A stretch of DNA of 64,000 bases from Cyanodermella asteris (taxonomy: Eukaryota > Ascomycota > Lecanoromycetes > Ostropales > Stictidaceae). The notes under the pieces were generated by a model, which was not told the origin of the DNA, searched no databases, and saw only the letters and a list, made by a program, of their open reading frames with translations. The position numbers and the translations under genes were made by a program. Each line of letters opens with the position of its first letter. Positions within the stretch are counted from its first letter, which is position 1. The stretch spans positions 2,425,077 to 2,489,076 of the forward strand of contig UYJD01000002.1 in the NCBI GenBank assembly GCA_900618795.1, written 5' to 3'. Positions 43,950 through 54,427 of the stretch are shown here, piece by piece.

Positions 43950-45956
43950 ATGACCTTCTTCGCAAAGGTTGTCAAGAAGCTTCAGCTCAAGAAGCGTAGT
44001 AGCTTGGGAACTACGTCCAAGGATCAGCTCCTATACGACTGGTTGAAGATTCAACATGACCTCAACACTGGACATCCTTCCAAGAAACCTCCCACCGCCA
44101 TGGAAGCCCTGCTCGCCGACCCAAGGCAGGTCGAGGTTTGCTTTGACAACATGATCATTGAGCGAGGAGCTGACAGCCATGTCCTTGCTAACATGAGATC
44201 AATCAAGCATGCGACGAAAGTTGCTATGCTACGTCAGTATATCCAGGCTAATAAGGAGAACAGCGTCCCCTCTCCTTCCGATCCCTCCGCCCAGCAACGT
44301 CGCGAATTCGAGACGTACGACGACACCATGCACCCAAACAAGGAGGCTCGTGTTCGGGTCCTAGCCGACCCTCTTCATAACCCGTTCACCGAGCCAAATG
44401 CGGACGCCGAGCTACCTTCGCTCAAACGCAAGGGAAGCCTGCGTCGCATAGCATCTTTGGCGTCCATCAAACGTCAGAAGCTGCTCTCGTCACTGCGCAA
44501 GCGCAGCACGAGCCACAGCAAAACATCATCACATTCGTCCATCCTGGTGTCTGAGACTGGTATCAAGCCGGCCAGACCTCTATCCAGACGCCAGTCAATC
44601 AAGGACTTCTTCACAGGTGCAAGCCGCCGCAATTCCACCGACAGCCAGGACGCCGTCGACATCATGCCGGCCATCGCTAAGGACGACGGCGAGTCTGACT
44701 TCCAGAGTGCGACCCCCATCACTCCGGTCCAGACAAGCAAACTTGCCACCGACATCATTGAGTGTGAGTCCGTTGGCGCGATTGAGGTCCGCCCAAGGCT
44801 CCCTCCCCCCATTTGGGTTGAGAAAGACGACGCTATCGTAAATCAACTCCCATATCCAGCGGCACACTATGCTCTGGTCGACAAATTTGTCCAAACCATC
44901 AAGTACATGTGCAAGCACTTCACTCCGGGCTACGAACCCTCTGCCGACGACCTTGGTAACCTCGACTTCAAGGAGCAGCTTACCCACCTGCTTGCATTCG
45001 TTCGCGGTGAGAGTCCCTCTATCGTAAAGGCATTCTGCACCGACGCCGTGGAGCCTCTCATCGTCACCATTACCATGCTCGCCGACAAGGAATACCGCCC
45101 AATGGCCGAGACCCGCACCTTGCGTCTCCTCTTGAAAGTCATGAACGCCATTGTCGAGCTGCCATACACTGTCGGCACTAAATACATGAGGGGAATTGGC
45201 ATGTTCGGTGACGAAGTACATTACGAGAACACTGCAGCATTCGACAACATGTTCAGGGCTCTTGTCGACATGATGTTCTCCCATGGCGAAGAGCGCCGTG
45301 GCTTTTCCAAGTTCTCCGATCGTTGTCTCGTCATCGACATGATGCTCCACTGGGTCACGTCAAGCAAGAACCCAGCACACACTGCCAACAAAGCCAGGTT
45401 TTGCCTCTCTCACTTCAAGGACCCCATTGAGAGCAACACACACGACTTTGTCATGGCAATGCAAACGTCGCGTCCGTTCACCCGCTGGTACACCGAGCTC
45501 AAGAATTCCACCAGTGGTTTCGGAGGTGTTCCATGGATCTTCTACAACAAGAACAACAAGCTGAAGCTCCGCCGAGTGTCTGGCTCCACCGACGCCTCTT
45601 TCTACAACGAGTACAAGCCTGCGCGTGGTCCCCGCTTGGACCAGTCTGCCTTCACCACTGCCGGCCACACCGAGACGCAGCTCGTTTCATACATTGCACA
45701 GACTGTCAACTTGCTGACCGCAATGGTTGCTTCGCTGGACTTTCAGGAACGCCGCCAGTTCCGCCAAGAGCTGCGCGCTTCCCAATTCGATGAGCTGTTC
45801 CTCGGCACTTTTATCAAGGCATCGGAGAAGAACTTTTCGGTCGTCCACGACGCCTTGGAATGTTGGTATGTCGCCGCAATGGCAGACAAGGATGTTGTGG
45901 CCGATCTGGAGTTCGTCACACACTCAGAAATCTGGGACTCGCGTCTCAGTCTGTGA
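43950..45956 (+). CDS. Conserved-looking protein of unknown function, 668 residues
   Basis: Intronless. I place the start at the ATG at 43950 (MTFFAKVVKKLQLKKRSSLG); the frame opens slightly upstream without an ATG. The N-terminal third is basic, with LKRKGSLRRIASLASIKRQK, then RKRSTSHSKTSSHSS and SRRQSIKDFF, possible kinase sites. From about residue 280 the protein is globular and helical, with QLPYPAAHYALVDKFVQTIK, CTDAVEPLIVTITMLADKEY and HYENTAAFDNMFRALVDMMF. Codon bias in this half is strong, so it is well expressed. I recognise no domain and see no membrane span or signal peptide. A 68-bp tandem array begins just after the stop. Confidence 0.82.
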   Translation: MTFFAKVVKKLQLKKRSSLGTTSKDQLLYDWLKIQHDLNTGHPSKKPPTAMEALLADPRQVEVCFDNMIIERGADSHVLANMRSIKHATKVAMLRQYIQANKENSVPSPSDPSAQQRREFETYDDTMHPNKEARVRVLADPLHNPFTEPNADAELPSLKRKGSLRRIASLASIKRQKLLSSLRKRSTSHSKTSSHSSILVSETGIKPARPLSRRQSIKDFFTGASRRNSTDSQDAVDIMPAIAKDDGESDFQSATPITPVQTSKLATDIIECESVGAIEVRPRLPPPIWVEKDDAIVNQLPYPAAHYALVDKFVQTIKYMCKHFTPGYEPSADDLGNLDFKEQLTHLLAFVRGESPSIVKAFCTDAVEPLIVTITMLADKEYRPMAETRTLRLLLKVMNAIVELPYTVGTKYMRGIGMFGDEVHYENTAAFDNMFRALVDMMFSHGEERRGFSKFSDRCLVIDMMLHWVTSSKNPAHTANKARFCLSHFKDPIESNTHDFVMAMQTSRPFTRWYTELKNSTSGFGGVPWIFYNKNNKLKLRRVSGSTDASFYNEYKPARGPRLDQSAFTTAGHTETQLVSYIAQTVNLLTAMVASLDFQERRQFRQELRASQFDELFLGTFIKASEKNFSVVHDALECWYVAAMADKDVVADLEFVTHSEIWDSRLSL

Positions 45957-45960
45957 TGGA

Positions 45961-46284
45961 GATCACAGTCATGGCCGTTATTATGGATGTTAGCGTCGGA
46001 GAATGTTGGAACGACTGTGGTATAGACCACGGTCACTTTTGGCCGTTATCATGGATGTTAGCGTAGGAGAATGTTGGAACGACTGTGGTACAGACCACCG
46101 TCACTTTTGGCCGTTATTATGGACGTTATCGGAGGAGCGTGTTAGGATGACTGTGACACGGTTCACAATGACTTATGACCGTTATTATGGGTGTTAGCGG
46201 AGGAGCATGTTGGGACGACTGTGACACAGTTCACAGTAACTCATGGCCGTTATGATGGATGTTAGCGGAGGAGCATGTTGGAAC
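45961..46284. repeat. 68-bp tandem repeat array with a hairpin in each unit
   Basis: The unit recurs with exact 68-base spacing, anchored by GGCCGTTA or GACCGTTA at 45973, 46041, 46109, 46177 and 46245; the last copy is partial (about 4.7 copies). Each unit carries an inverted repeat starting at 46013, 46081, 46149 and 46217. The first copy reads GACTGTGGT then ACCACGGTC around a 4-base loop. The array starts five bases after the orphan gene's stop codon, so it may lie in its 3' UTR. Confidence 0.9.
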
Positions 46285-47175
46285 TGGGCTTGGGAATTGT
46301 TGTTTCGGTAGCCGTTTGGATCTGGGCCCGTCCTGGTTTGTCCTGGCTTGTTTGTTTTTTGGACATTCGTTTGAGAGCTAGCTCTCCCACCTTGCAAAGC
46401 GAGGAGTTTGGCGCAAGCATAGTTAGGTTAATTCATTTTGATCATGCCGCACACTCCATCATCTGCCTGACGTGCTCTGAAATGCAAACTAACTCACCAA
46501 GTTGTCCTGCAGGCAGTAGTACCCAAGGCCTTCCCACAACGACCTGGAGCAATGTCGCCCGAGGTACCGCACAAGGCACTGTTCGGCCTACCATCGAGTG
46601 CGTCTGTAGAGGCACTTCCCGAGGTGAATCTCCAGCTACACACACACACGTAGTCACACATGCCCTCGAATGGATACTTACCTCGTCGTGTACCTGAGTC
46701 CTCACCTCAGTCTTCGCATGAGTACTAACCTTAGTATGCACCCGAGTGCTCACCCCAGTACAGATCTGGATACGCACCGGGCTACTTACATCAGCGTTCG
46801 CCCCCAGTGACTCGTGCAAGGGCCGAACGAGCTACTTGCTTGCATCAGGATTTGTCCAAATTCTGACCCAAGGATCGACCGGGCTACTTGACTCGATATT
46901 CACCTCTGCATTCGCTCAAGTACTCACCTTCGTACTCCCCTGAACCTTCACCGACCTACTTGCAGGAGTGTACCTGTGGAAGCTAGTCGCCGAGTTGGCT
47001 CCCAAGGTAAGTATCAAGGTCCTCCCCGAGGTGAACGTCAAGGCGGTGTTCTTATTACCAGCATACAAGCCAGGAGATCCCACGTTCGGGCATTACAGGC
47101 AGATGGACTCGCAGAAAAAATCCAGCTCATTTCATTATTGGGTGAAAGAACATGTGTGACTCCCCAGGTTATCAA
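46285..47175. other. Intergenic low-complexity region
   Basis: Lies between the 68-bp array and the acetyl-CoA synthetase stop codon. It contains the degenerate 24-bp array listed separately and no supported gene. Confidence 0.4.
46688..46960. repeat. Degenerate minisatellite, about 24-bp period
   Basis: Units resembling GAGTACTCACCTCAGTATTCGCAC recur, for example GAGTACTAACCTTAGTATGCACC and GAGTGCTCACCCCAGTACAG, then CAAGTACTCACCTTCGTACTCC. Copies are strongly diverged and spacing is only approximate in the middle. Confidence 0.55.
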
Positions 47176-49188
47176 TCATTTCTTCTTACTATCTTCAACC
47201 GTCTTGATGATCTCATCCACGACGCTTGGGTCTGCCAATGTACTTGTATCACCAAGCTGATCTGCCTCACCAGCCAGGATCTTCCTCAGGATACGTCGCA
47301 TGATCTTGCCAGATCTTGTCTTGGGCAAGTCGTTGATGACGAAAATAGCTTTGGGAGCAGCGAATGGACCAATGCTCTTGCGAACTTGCAGGACAAGGTC
47401 CTTGCGAACCTCGTCCGAAGTTTCGTTGCCGGGCTTGAGAGAGACGAAGGCGTTGACGGCCTGGCCGGTGAGTTCGTCGTTGATACCAACAACAGCAGCT
47501 TCACCGACCTGGTGGTGCTCGATGAGGGCTGCTTCGATCTCGGCAGTCGAGAGACGGTGGCCAGAGACGTTGACAACATCGTCGACGCGGCCGCGAATCC
47601 AGTAGTAGCCTTCGTGGTCACGGCCTGCGCCATCGCCAGTGAAGTAGTAACCGTTGTAGACTGTGAGGTAAGTCTCCATATATCGCTTGTGGGCGCCCCA
47701 GACGGTACGGGCCATACTGGGCCAGGGTTGCTTGAATGCCAAGACACCCTCAACGTCGTTGCCCGTGATCTCCTGACCGTTGTTCGGGTCGAGAATTGCC
47801 GGCTCGATACCGAAAAACGGAAGCGACGCCGAGCCAGGCTTTGTGGGAGTGACGCCACCAAGAGGTGTGATGACGTGGGAACCGGTCTCTGTCTGCCAGT
47901 AGGTGTCGACGATGTGTGCCTCCGTCTTGCCAACGACTTCGTGGTACCATTTCCATACCTCAGCAGCGATCGGCTCGCCGACGGAGCCAAGGACACGAAG
48001 ATGTTTCATGTCGGCCTTGACATGCTCGTCACCGGCACGCTTCAACAAACGCAGTGCTGTTGGTGCAACGTAAAACTGGGTAACATTGTGCTTGGCAATG
48101 ACATCCCAGTACCTCGAGAAGTCCGGGTAAGCGGGAGTACCTTCGAACACCACCGTCGTTATACCAAGAACGAGCGGCGCATAAACAACGTACGTGTGCC
48201 CCGTGATCCAACCGACGTCTCCACCACAGAAAAAGACGTCGCCGTCATGGATATCGAAGACGTATTTGCCCGTCATTGCAGCACCGAGAAGGTATCCACC
48301 GGTTGTGTGCATGACACCTTTCGGCTTTCCAGTGGAGCCGGATGTATACAGAAGGAAGAGAGGGTCTTCAGAATCCATGGTCTCTGGCGCGAGGAAAGAG
48401 GGCCACTTTTCGGTCTCCTCGTGCCACCACTTATCACGGCCCTCTGTCCAGGGCACCTCTGCGCCAGTCCTCTTGTAGACGAGACAGCTGTGGACATCCG
48501 GGCACTGCTTGAGAGCCTCGTCGACAATCTTCTTGGTGCCAATGAGTTTGCCTCCTCTCTTGCCTTCATCTGTGGTAATCACAACCTTGCTTCCGGCGTC
48601 GACGATTCTGTCCCGTAATGACCCAGAGCTGAAACCTGCGAAAACGACAGAGTGGACGGCGCCTATGCGAGTGCAGGCAAGGAAAGCGACGATAGCTTCC
48701 GGGATCATGGGGAGGTATAGAGCGACAGTGTCTCCCTTCTTGACGCCCAATTGTTTCAAGGTAGCAGCAAGCTTGCTGACCTCGCGAAGCAACTCGCCGT
48801 AGGAGATTGTGCGACCCTCGTTGGGCTCGTCAGCTTCATAGATGATGGCAGGTTTGTCAGGATTCTGGAACGCCCATCGATCAACACAGTTGTAGCTGGC
48901 GTTGAGCTGACCCTCGACGAACCAAGCGTTGTCACCATGCTCGAGGCTTCCAGAGTGGGTTGTCTGAAAATCGCGGTACCAGCTCAGGTTCTCTCGGGCC
49001 ATGCGAGCCCAAAACTTCTCGGGCTCCTTGATTGATTCCTCATACAAGGCCTTGTACGCGTCAATGTCCTTCAGATGAGAAGCTCCTTTCGGATGCTTCT
49101 TGAACATGGCCTGCGGAACGGGATATGTGTCGACCTGGTGGGCCTCGGCCACCACTGCCGTGGGAGGCTGCGTGTTGCCCTCAGACAT
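47176..49188 (-). CDS. facA: Acetyl-CoA synthetase
   Basis: An intronless 670-residue enzyme that activates acetate with ATP and CoA to acetyl-CoA. It starts [20 protein letters not shown]. Adenylate-forming motifs are complete: [20 protein letters not shown] (A3), [18 protein letters not shown] (A5), [20 protein letters not shown] with the hinge [19 protein letters not shown], and the catalytic lysine in [16 protein letters not shown]. Length and all motifs match fungal FacA/Acs1. There is no presequence, so it is likely cytosolic and nuclear. Codon bias is strong, producing a 488-residue spurious antisense frame. Minisatellites lie on both sides of the gene. Confidence 0.98.
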   Translation of the reverse strand: MSEGNTQPPTAVVAEAHQVDTYPVPQAMFKKHPKGASHLKDIDAYKALYEESIKEPEKFWARMARENLSWYRDFQTTHSGSLEHGDNAWFVEGQLNASYNCVDRWAFQNPDKPAIIYEADEPNEGRTISYGELLREVSKLAATLKQLGVKKGDTVALYLPMIPEAIVAFLACTRIGAVHSVVFAGFSSGSLRDRIVDAGSKVVITTDEGKRGGKLIGTKKIVDEALKQCPDVHSCLVYKRTGAEVPWTEGRDKWWHEETEKWPSFLAPETMDSEDPLFLLYTSGSTGKPKGVMHTTGGYLLGAAMTGKYVFDIHDGDVFFCGGDVGWITGHTYVVYAPLVLGITTVVFEGTPAYPDFSRYWDVIAKHNVTQFYVAPTALRLLKRAGDEHVKADMKHLRVLGSVGEPIAAEVWKWYHEVVGKTEAHIVDTYWQTETGSHVITPLGGVTPTKPGSASLPFFGIEPAILDPNNGQEITGNDVEGVLAFKQPWPSMARTVWGAHKRYMETYLTVYNGYYFTGDGAGRDHEGYYWIRGRVDDVVNVSGHRLSTAEIEAALIEHHQVGEAAVVGINDELTGQAVNAFVSLKPGNETSDEVRKDLVLQVRKSIGPFAAPKAIFVINDLPKTRSGKIMRRILRKILAGEADQLGDTSTLADPSVVDEIIKTVEDSKKK

Positions 49189-50837
49189 GGCGACGGATGA
49201 TCGCAGTGAGATGGAGGTGTTCGGGTTTCTTCGAATCTGAGCCAGGAACTATCAGCTGGGTGTTTACTTTTAATGTGGACTGGGCTCAATGGAGGCCTGT
49301 AAGTGAACAGGTCAAGGTCGTAATTGGCTCCGCACCGGTAATATCGCTGTGCCTCTGCGGGGCGGCGGAACGGGCCAAGAAACAAACTGGGCGCGTGGTG
49401 GGACACGTACTCAGAGGTCGAACTTGGCAACCTGGGCACCGATAGACTGGCTGCTAATGCAGGTGCAGGGCTCGAGTGGGTGTAAACAGTGTCTCTGGCT
49501 GCCAGGACGATCTTGGTGGAATCAAGGTCAGGCCGGGTCGCACGACAGGAGGCGGCTGACTCTTAAAGAATGGGGAATCGCAGCACAAAGCATGGGATTG
49601 ACGACTTACCGGGCAGTCCAGTAGGGGCTCTGCTCTTCAAGTCAAACCACCCATCGTCGAGTCTCAACAATGACGACAGGCGGTGGTGATGTGCGGGGTG
49701 GGATTCCGAAAGTCAAACGTAAAGTGAAAGATCTTCAATGGGGTATCACAGGCACGGAAAGAAGACGGCAGCGAGACGAAGAGATGGAGCTGGTACAATA
49801 AACGGCAGCTCTCCGGGCGTCTTGGGCAAGCTGAGCCTTTTGTACCTCCTGACAGAGAGCTGATCGCAGGCTGGTGACGATGGAAGTGAGCGGCGGCCAC
49901 GAAGCTCCACTGCAGCGGGACCTGGATTGGGTCCGTTCCAGCGACGGTGGTTGGGATGCCGTTGATCCAGGTGAGACGCTGGGACCAGCAGCCGACATCG
50001 CGAGAGGTTGCTCCCACTCGTCCGACGCAGCACGACAGCGAGCGGGGCTGCGGCTGCTCGCTGCTGGTGGTGAGGAAGAGGAGTCGGCGGGAGTCTCGAG
50101 CTTTCCCCAGAACGTGGGGCCGCCCATTCTCACATTGCAAACGCCAAGAGCTGCCGTCATCTTCTCCCACTTCTCGCAGCGGCTTCGGCGCCCAGACCAG
50201 CCTTGTTTACTGTCAGCAAGCCTTCTGCAAATGCCATTATTCTATTCTCAAATCTCAGCTGGACGTGCTCCTGGCCGGCGACAATGCAGATGGGCGGGCC
50301 CAGTCAGGATCGAATTTGTCACCTCAACACTGCAGCGTGCACAATGCGAAATCCGAGAATGCTCAGTGGCTCAAATGTTTATGAGACGGACAAACCGGAA
50401 TGTCTTACTATATGAATAGAATAGCCACGAGCCGCATGATTTGCATTTGATTTGCAAGATTCTTGGCCCACTCCTTTTCACGTTGGTTTGCGGCGTTCTT
50501 GGGCTGCATCCCTGCTCTGCTTGGAACACCGTGGCGCATTGCAAGTTGCTGCAAAACCGCACTCTACAGTTGCCTGTTTGCAGCCAATTACCAACGAGTG
50601 CGACTTCAGTTCCGTTGAAACGATGACCTTTAACATGAAACGAACATGCCCGAGTATCTTTGAAATAATCTTCATGACCACTGACAACTACTGTGACAAG
50701 TACCAGGACAAGTACCCTGACAAGTACCACCAAGAGTACCTTGACGAACAACCTGACATCTACTTTCGAAGATACTTCCATTTGCACCTTGCAAGCTATT
50801 TGACACTCACATCGGATCTGAACGAAATTCCGATTTT
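49189..50837. other. Intergenic, acetyl-CoA synthetase promoter and regulator 3' side
   Basis: About 1.65 kb without a gene I can support. Open frames on both strands are short and unlike proteins. It contains the 12-bp minisatellite listed separately. Confidence 0.4.
50681..50757. repeat. 12-bp minisatellite (GACAAGTACCCT-type)
   Basis: About five to six imperfect copies of a 12-base unit, including GACAAGTACCAG, GACAAGTACCCT, GACAAGTACCAC and CAAGAGTACCTT, lie head to tail about 80 bases downstream of the regulator's stop codon. Confidence 0.75.
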
Positions 50838-53096
50838 TCACTCATAAGGACATCGAAAGCAATCAATGTTAAACCCCCAATCTGCCGTCGTGGCCCACAA
50901 CGAATCCATGTCCGCAAAAGTTTGCGTCATATCCAGCCCCGGCGCTTCAAGATATCCCAAATCAAAGTCCATCGTCTCCCCCAAATGTTTCTCCATGCCA
51001 CCGGAACCGACACCAGCACTAACGGGAGGCGGCATGTACTTCCCCAGCGCCAGCGCCGGGACCGCAGGCGAATTGGGATCCGGTATCCGCTCAGAATTTG
51101 GTGTCAGCATCTTACCCTGATCGGGATCAACCGATGACAGTGGAGACTGAATCATGGACTCTGACGGAGGGTTCGAAGGAAGCCGCGACGAGGCGATTGC
51201 GCGTCCGGAGGACGAAGAGCCGGACTTGTCGTGCAGGACCCGGAGGTTCTCCTCGAGCGTGTCGAGGCTGCTGACGAGCGTGTCTGGGACCCTGCTGATC
51301 CGGACATACTCCTTGATCGTCGCTCGCAAGAGGTCGAAATTCGTTACGAGCAGGCTGCAATCGACTCCTACCGGACCCAGAACGAGTCCGACGGTGAGTG
51401 CTGCGGCGCCGAACCAGATTGCGTTGGCGAGGCAGGGGTTCACCCATTTGATGTGGTCCGGCGTCGAGTTTCGCAGGGCTCGGACGCTTTCGCTGCCGGA
51501 GGCGAGGAGTTGTTCCCATACTAGCCTGCCGGGCCCCGCAGCTTCGCTGGGTTTCGAGGCTTTGTTGGGCCCGGAGTGCGTGGATTTTCGGGATTTGAAG
51601 AGGGGGTCGGGGCGGAAAAAGACGTCGAGGCGGCATAACATGAATTTGGTGACTTGGAGCATGTGGTGGATGGAATATCGCCACGCGTCGTCGACACGAT
51701 CTGGGGACTTGAAGCTCAGGAAACGGTCTTGTAGGCCGAGTCTCTCAGGCAGCGCGAGTTGTGTGCAATGGACGCAATTGATGAGCATGTCTCGGTGTTT
51801 CCTGATCGCTTCTGGTGTGGCGCGTGCTTCATTCGAGTATCGCAGTGACGAACTTTTCGGGTTCGTCGACAGTAGATATGCTTCATACTTGTACGAATTG
51901 AGGACGATGAACCACGCAGCGCCGCTGGTGTTGCCGCACTTCTCCAGGTCCTTCCAACGGTCGGCAGACTCTAGATTGAAAAGACAACTTTCGCCGCCCG
52001 ATCCACTGAACCACTTCGAATCCTCGACGGGGAGTTTCGTCTTATTTGTACACCAGGAAATGGCCGTAGGGAGCCGTTTCATCGTACTAGCGAAAACGTC
52101 CAACTCCCATGCCATGTACCACGCGCGCCGCCTCTCCTCTCGTTCTATCCAACTGCGGTGAGATGATCTGACATCGTCTTCCTGGTGGAGCTTCATCTCG
52201 TAACATATTCGCACGCACTCGCCCAGAGCTCGCCACCCTCGGCTCCTCACGCCCTGATATAACTGGTTCCAGGTGGCGATGAGGAAAGTCTGCAGCAGAT
52301 GCAATGGAGGTGTCTCGTCGACGTAAGTTTCCAGACATCCCCTCGCCAATGCGAAAGCTCGATCCCAGACACACCATGTAGGTGAATTGCGGAGCGCAGA
52401 CGGGCCACCGAAATCTCCAAAAGGCTTTGTGAAGGCGATCATGGAAGTGAGGAGAGCCTCGATCTCGTCGGGTGAATCAATGGACGCGAGTTTGTGTTCG
52501 AACGACGGCCGATGGAAGAGGGAGAAGGAGGTCATATGCTCGAAGTAGTTGTCGACGTACGCTTGGTAGTCCGCGTAGGTGATGGTCATGTTCTTGAGTG
52601 CCTGGGCCAAAGCCGTACCCTGGCCGCACGCAGAGTTCGACAGGCTGCCGGGCAACGACCGATTCGCCAGATCCCAGGACGGAGCGTTTCGTTCCTGGTG
52701 TTTCGGATGCACGATATCGACCATCGAATCGTTCAGATTCCCGTTCGCGTCCGCCTCCAATCCAGCGTGACCCGGCCTGCTCGACGACGCCGGCCGATCT
52801 CCAGATCTCCTTCGACCACCGGCCCGGCCTCCCTCCCCATCGTCCTCGCCGTCGCCGTCTGTCGCGTCGCGCTGTCGTTTCCGACTCGTGAATCCGGCTT
52901 TGGGACCCGGTTTCGGTACGGACAGCGGGTATTCGCAGCTTCGGCCGCCCTTTTCGCAGCTACTGCATTGCGGTGCTACGCGGTCACATTTGATCTTTTT
53001 GCGTTTACACACGTGGCAGGCGAAGGAAGACTGCGCCGAGCCTGAAAACAGGAGATTGGGAACTGTGCTGTCACCGGTCTCTTCTGCTGTCGGCAT
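50838..53096 (-). CDS. Zn2Cys6 transcription factor
   Basis: An intronless 752-residue protein. I use the ATG at 53096 (MPTAEETGDSTVPNLLFSGS); the frame continues upstream without a better start. The zinc cluster is at residues 27-54 with spacing C-x2-C-x6-C-x6-C-x2-C-x6-C (CHVCKRKKIKCDRVAPQC, then SSCEKGGRSC). A basic, Gly-rich linker and the fungal-specific transcription factor domain follow, including YFEHMTSFSLFHRPSFEHKL, LIATWNQLYQGVRSRGWRAL and GECVRICYEMKLHQED. The layout resembles xylanase-regulator-like and other catabolic activators, but the target is unknown. Its neighbours, acetyl-CoA synthetase and a small secreted protein, do not form an obvious pathway. Confidence 0.9.
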   Translation of the reverse strand: MPTAEETGDSTVPNLLFSGSAQSSFACHVCKRKKIKCDRVAPQCSSCEKGGRSCEYPLSVPKPGPKAGFTSRKRQRDATDGDGEDDGEGGRAGGRRRSGDRPASSSRPGHAGLEADANGNLNDSMVDIVHPKHQERNAPSWDLANRSLPGSLSNSACGQGTALAQALKNMTITYADYQAYVDNYFEHMTSFSLFHRPSFEHKLASIDSPDEIEALLTSMIAFTKPFGDFGGPSALRNSPTWCVWDRAFALARGCLETYVDETPPLHLLQTFLIATWNQLYQGVRSRGWRALGECVRICYEMKLHQEDDVRSSHRSWIEREERRRAWYMAWELDVFASTMKRLPTAISWCTNKTKLPVEDSKWFSGSGGESCLFNLESADRWKDLEKCGNTSGAAWFIVLNSYKYEAYLLSTNPKSSSLRYSNEARATPEAIRKHRDMLINCVHCTQLALPERLGLQDRFLSFKSPDRVDDAWRYSIHHMLQVTKFMLCRLDVFFRPDPLFKSRKSTHSGPNKASKPSEAAGPGRLVWEQLLASGSESVRALRNSTPDHIKWVNPCLANAIWFGAAALTVGLVLGPVGVDCSLLVTNFDLLRATIKEYVRISRVPDTLVSSLDTLEENLRVLHDKSGSSSSGRAIASSRLPSNPPSESMIQSPLSSVDPDQGKMLTPNSERIPDPNSPAVPALALGKYMPPPVSAGVGSGGMEKHLGETMDFDLGYLEAPGLDMTQTFADMDSLWATTADWGFNIDCFRCPYE

Positions 53097-53697
53097 GGTG
53101 GTTAGAGGCTTTTGGGGAGCGACGAGCCGAGGTTGGGCCTTGGCCCGACGCCGAAGCGTGCTGACGAAACAAAGTTGCGCGAGACAGGAAATAGTTACAA
53201 GTGTTGTCAATCATACGGGACTGATATTGAACATGTTGGGATTACATGCGACGGCGAAACAGCCGATTTATGGCAGACAAAGTTGGCTGAATTGTAATGT
53301 CTCTGTCAGCAGCGGACATCATCAAGTCCGCTTGGCTAAACGGCCTTTGGTCGCAACACCGTTTCGAGCTTGGTTCTGCTTACAGCCACGTGCCGCTGGG
53401 CCGCTGGAGCACTCTTGATGTTAGATTATGGCGCGTTTACTTATCAGCGTGGGCATCTATGAGACGTGACATGCCCGCTGACGAGCGTGGCCGTTGGGTG
53501 TGTGCAACTGGACACATGAAAATGCAGATCCATTTTGAACTACGTCGACCGACAATCGAAGTGAGACACGTAGTCGGAGCGAATCTTTCGATCGACTTGG
53601 ACGTCATTCGGCAACGATCGTCATCGCACCGAAATCACTTTCAACCCATTTTCGTAAACGCATCAAAGCCAATCTTTGCGCACTCCAGCGTCAAACC
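53097..53697. other. Intergenic, promoter of the Zn2Cys6 gene
   Basis: About 600 bases between the regulator start and the small secreted protein stop. Frames are short; nothing is recognised. Confidence 0.4.
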
Positions 53698-54427
53698 TCA
53701 CTTGCCCACCGCCTTCGTGATAGGCACCTTCAGCGTGTCATTGAGCGTTATCAACAAACCACTCTTCACGCTCGTCAAAAGCGTACTAGGGTCGGAGACG
53801 GAGTTGACCTCGGAACCGGTCCCCTCATACAAAAACTCATCATGACCGCCACTAGATTGGCAATCAGCACTTCCACATGTCCTCACGCGAGTCACAGCAA
53901 TGGCAATCGATATTGAATAGATCTGAACTCACTTCGGATCCACATAGAGATGGTCGACGTTGATCGCAAACTCGCGCAGATCGGTGAGACTCGAATAGTA
54001 CCACACGTAGCCGGGGTCATCGCACACGGCAGCATGGCCCGTCGCACCGTAAGGATATCCCGCAAGTGTGTCGCTGTCTGAGTCGTGGGTAAAGTTCGAG
54101 CAGCAGGTCGTGGAGCTGTTGGCGATGAAGAGGTTGGCGACGTCGACTGGAAGAGAGTCAGCGAGTGCTGGAAAATCACTGGAGCGATCGCCAATGTGCA
54201 AGAGCACTGTTTTGCGGATGGTTCTTCTTACAGGTGACGGTGATGTTGGATGTCGAGCTGCTGTTGTAGCCTGCGTGGCTAATGAACTGAACCGCCTGAA
54301 AGTCGGTGATTGCAAAGTTCCATTCCTGGGAGCTTGACTTGTGGGAAATGACTGAGCCTGTGGCGACGCCGGTTAGCCCAGCCCAGGTAATGAGCGATGC
54401 TGCTCCTTGAAAGATCACAAGCTTCAT
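53698..54427 (-). CDS. Small secreted protein, 187 residues, unknown
   Basis: Three exons (54232-54427, 53933-54146, 53698-53851; introns 54147-54231 and 53852-53932) sum to a whole frame. A signal peptide is likely (MKLVIFQGAASLITWAGLTGVATG). The mature part has at least three Cys (STTCCSNFTH and AAVCDDPGYVW), Asn-x-Ser/Thr sites and aromatic stretches. It runs on across the splice sites as NITVTFDVANLFIANSS and HLYVDPNGGHDEFLYEG. I recognise no family. The size, signal peptide and cysteines fit a fungal secreted effector or wall protein, but that is inference. Confidence 0.75.

Noticed and set aside
47152-48618. 488-residue plus-strand open frame over acetyl-CoA synthetase
   Set aside because: Antisense shadow caused by C-ending codons on the real strand; no domain or start context.
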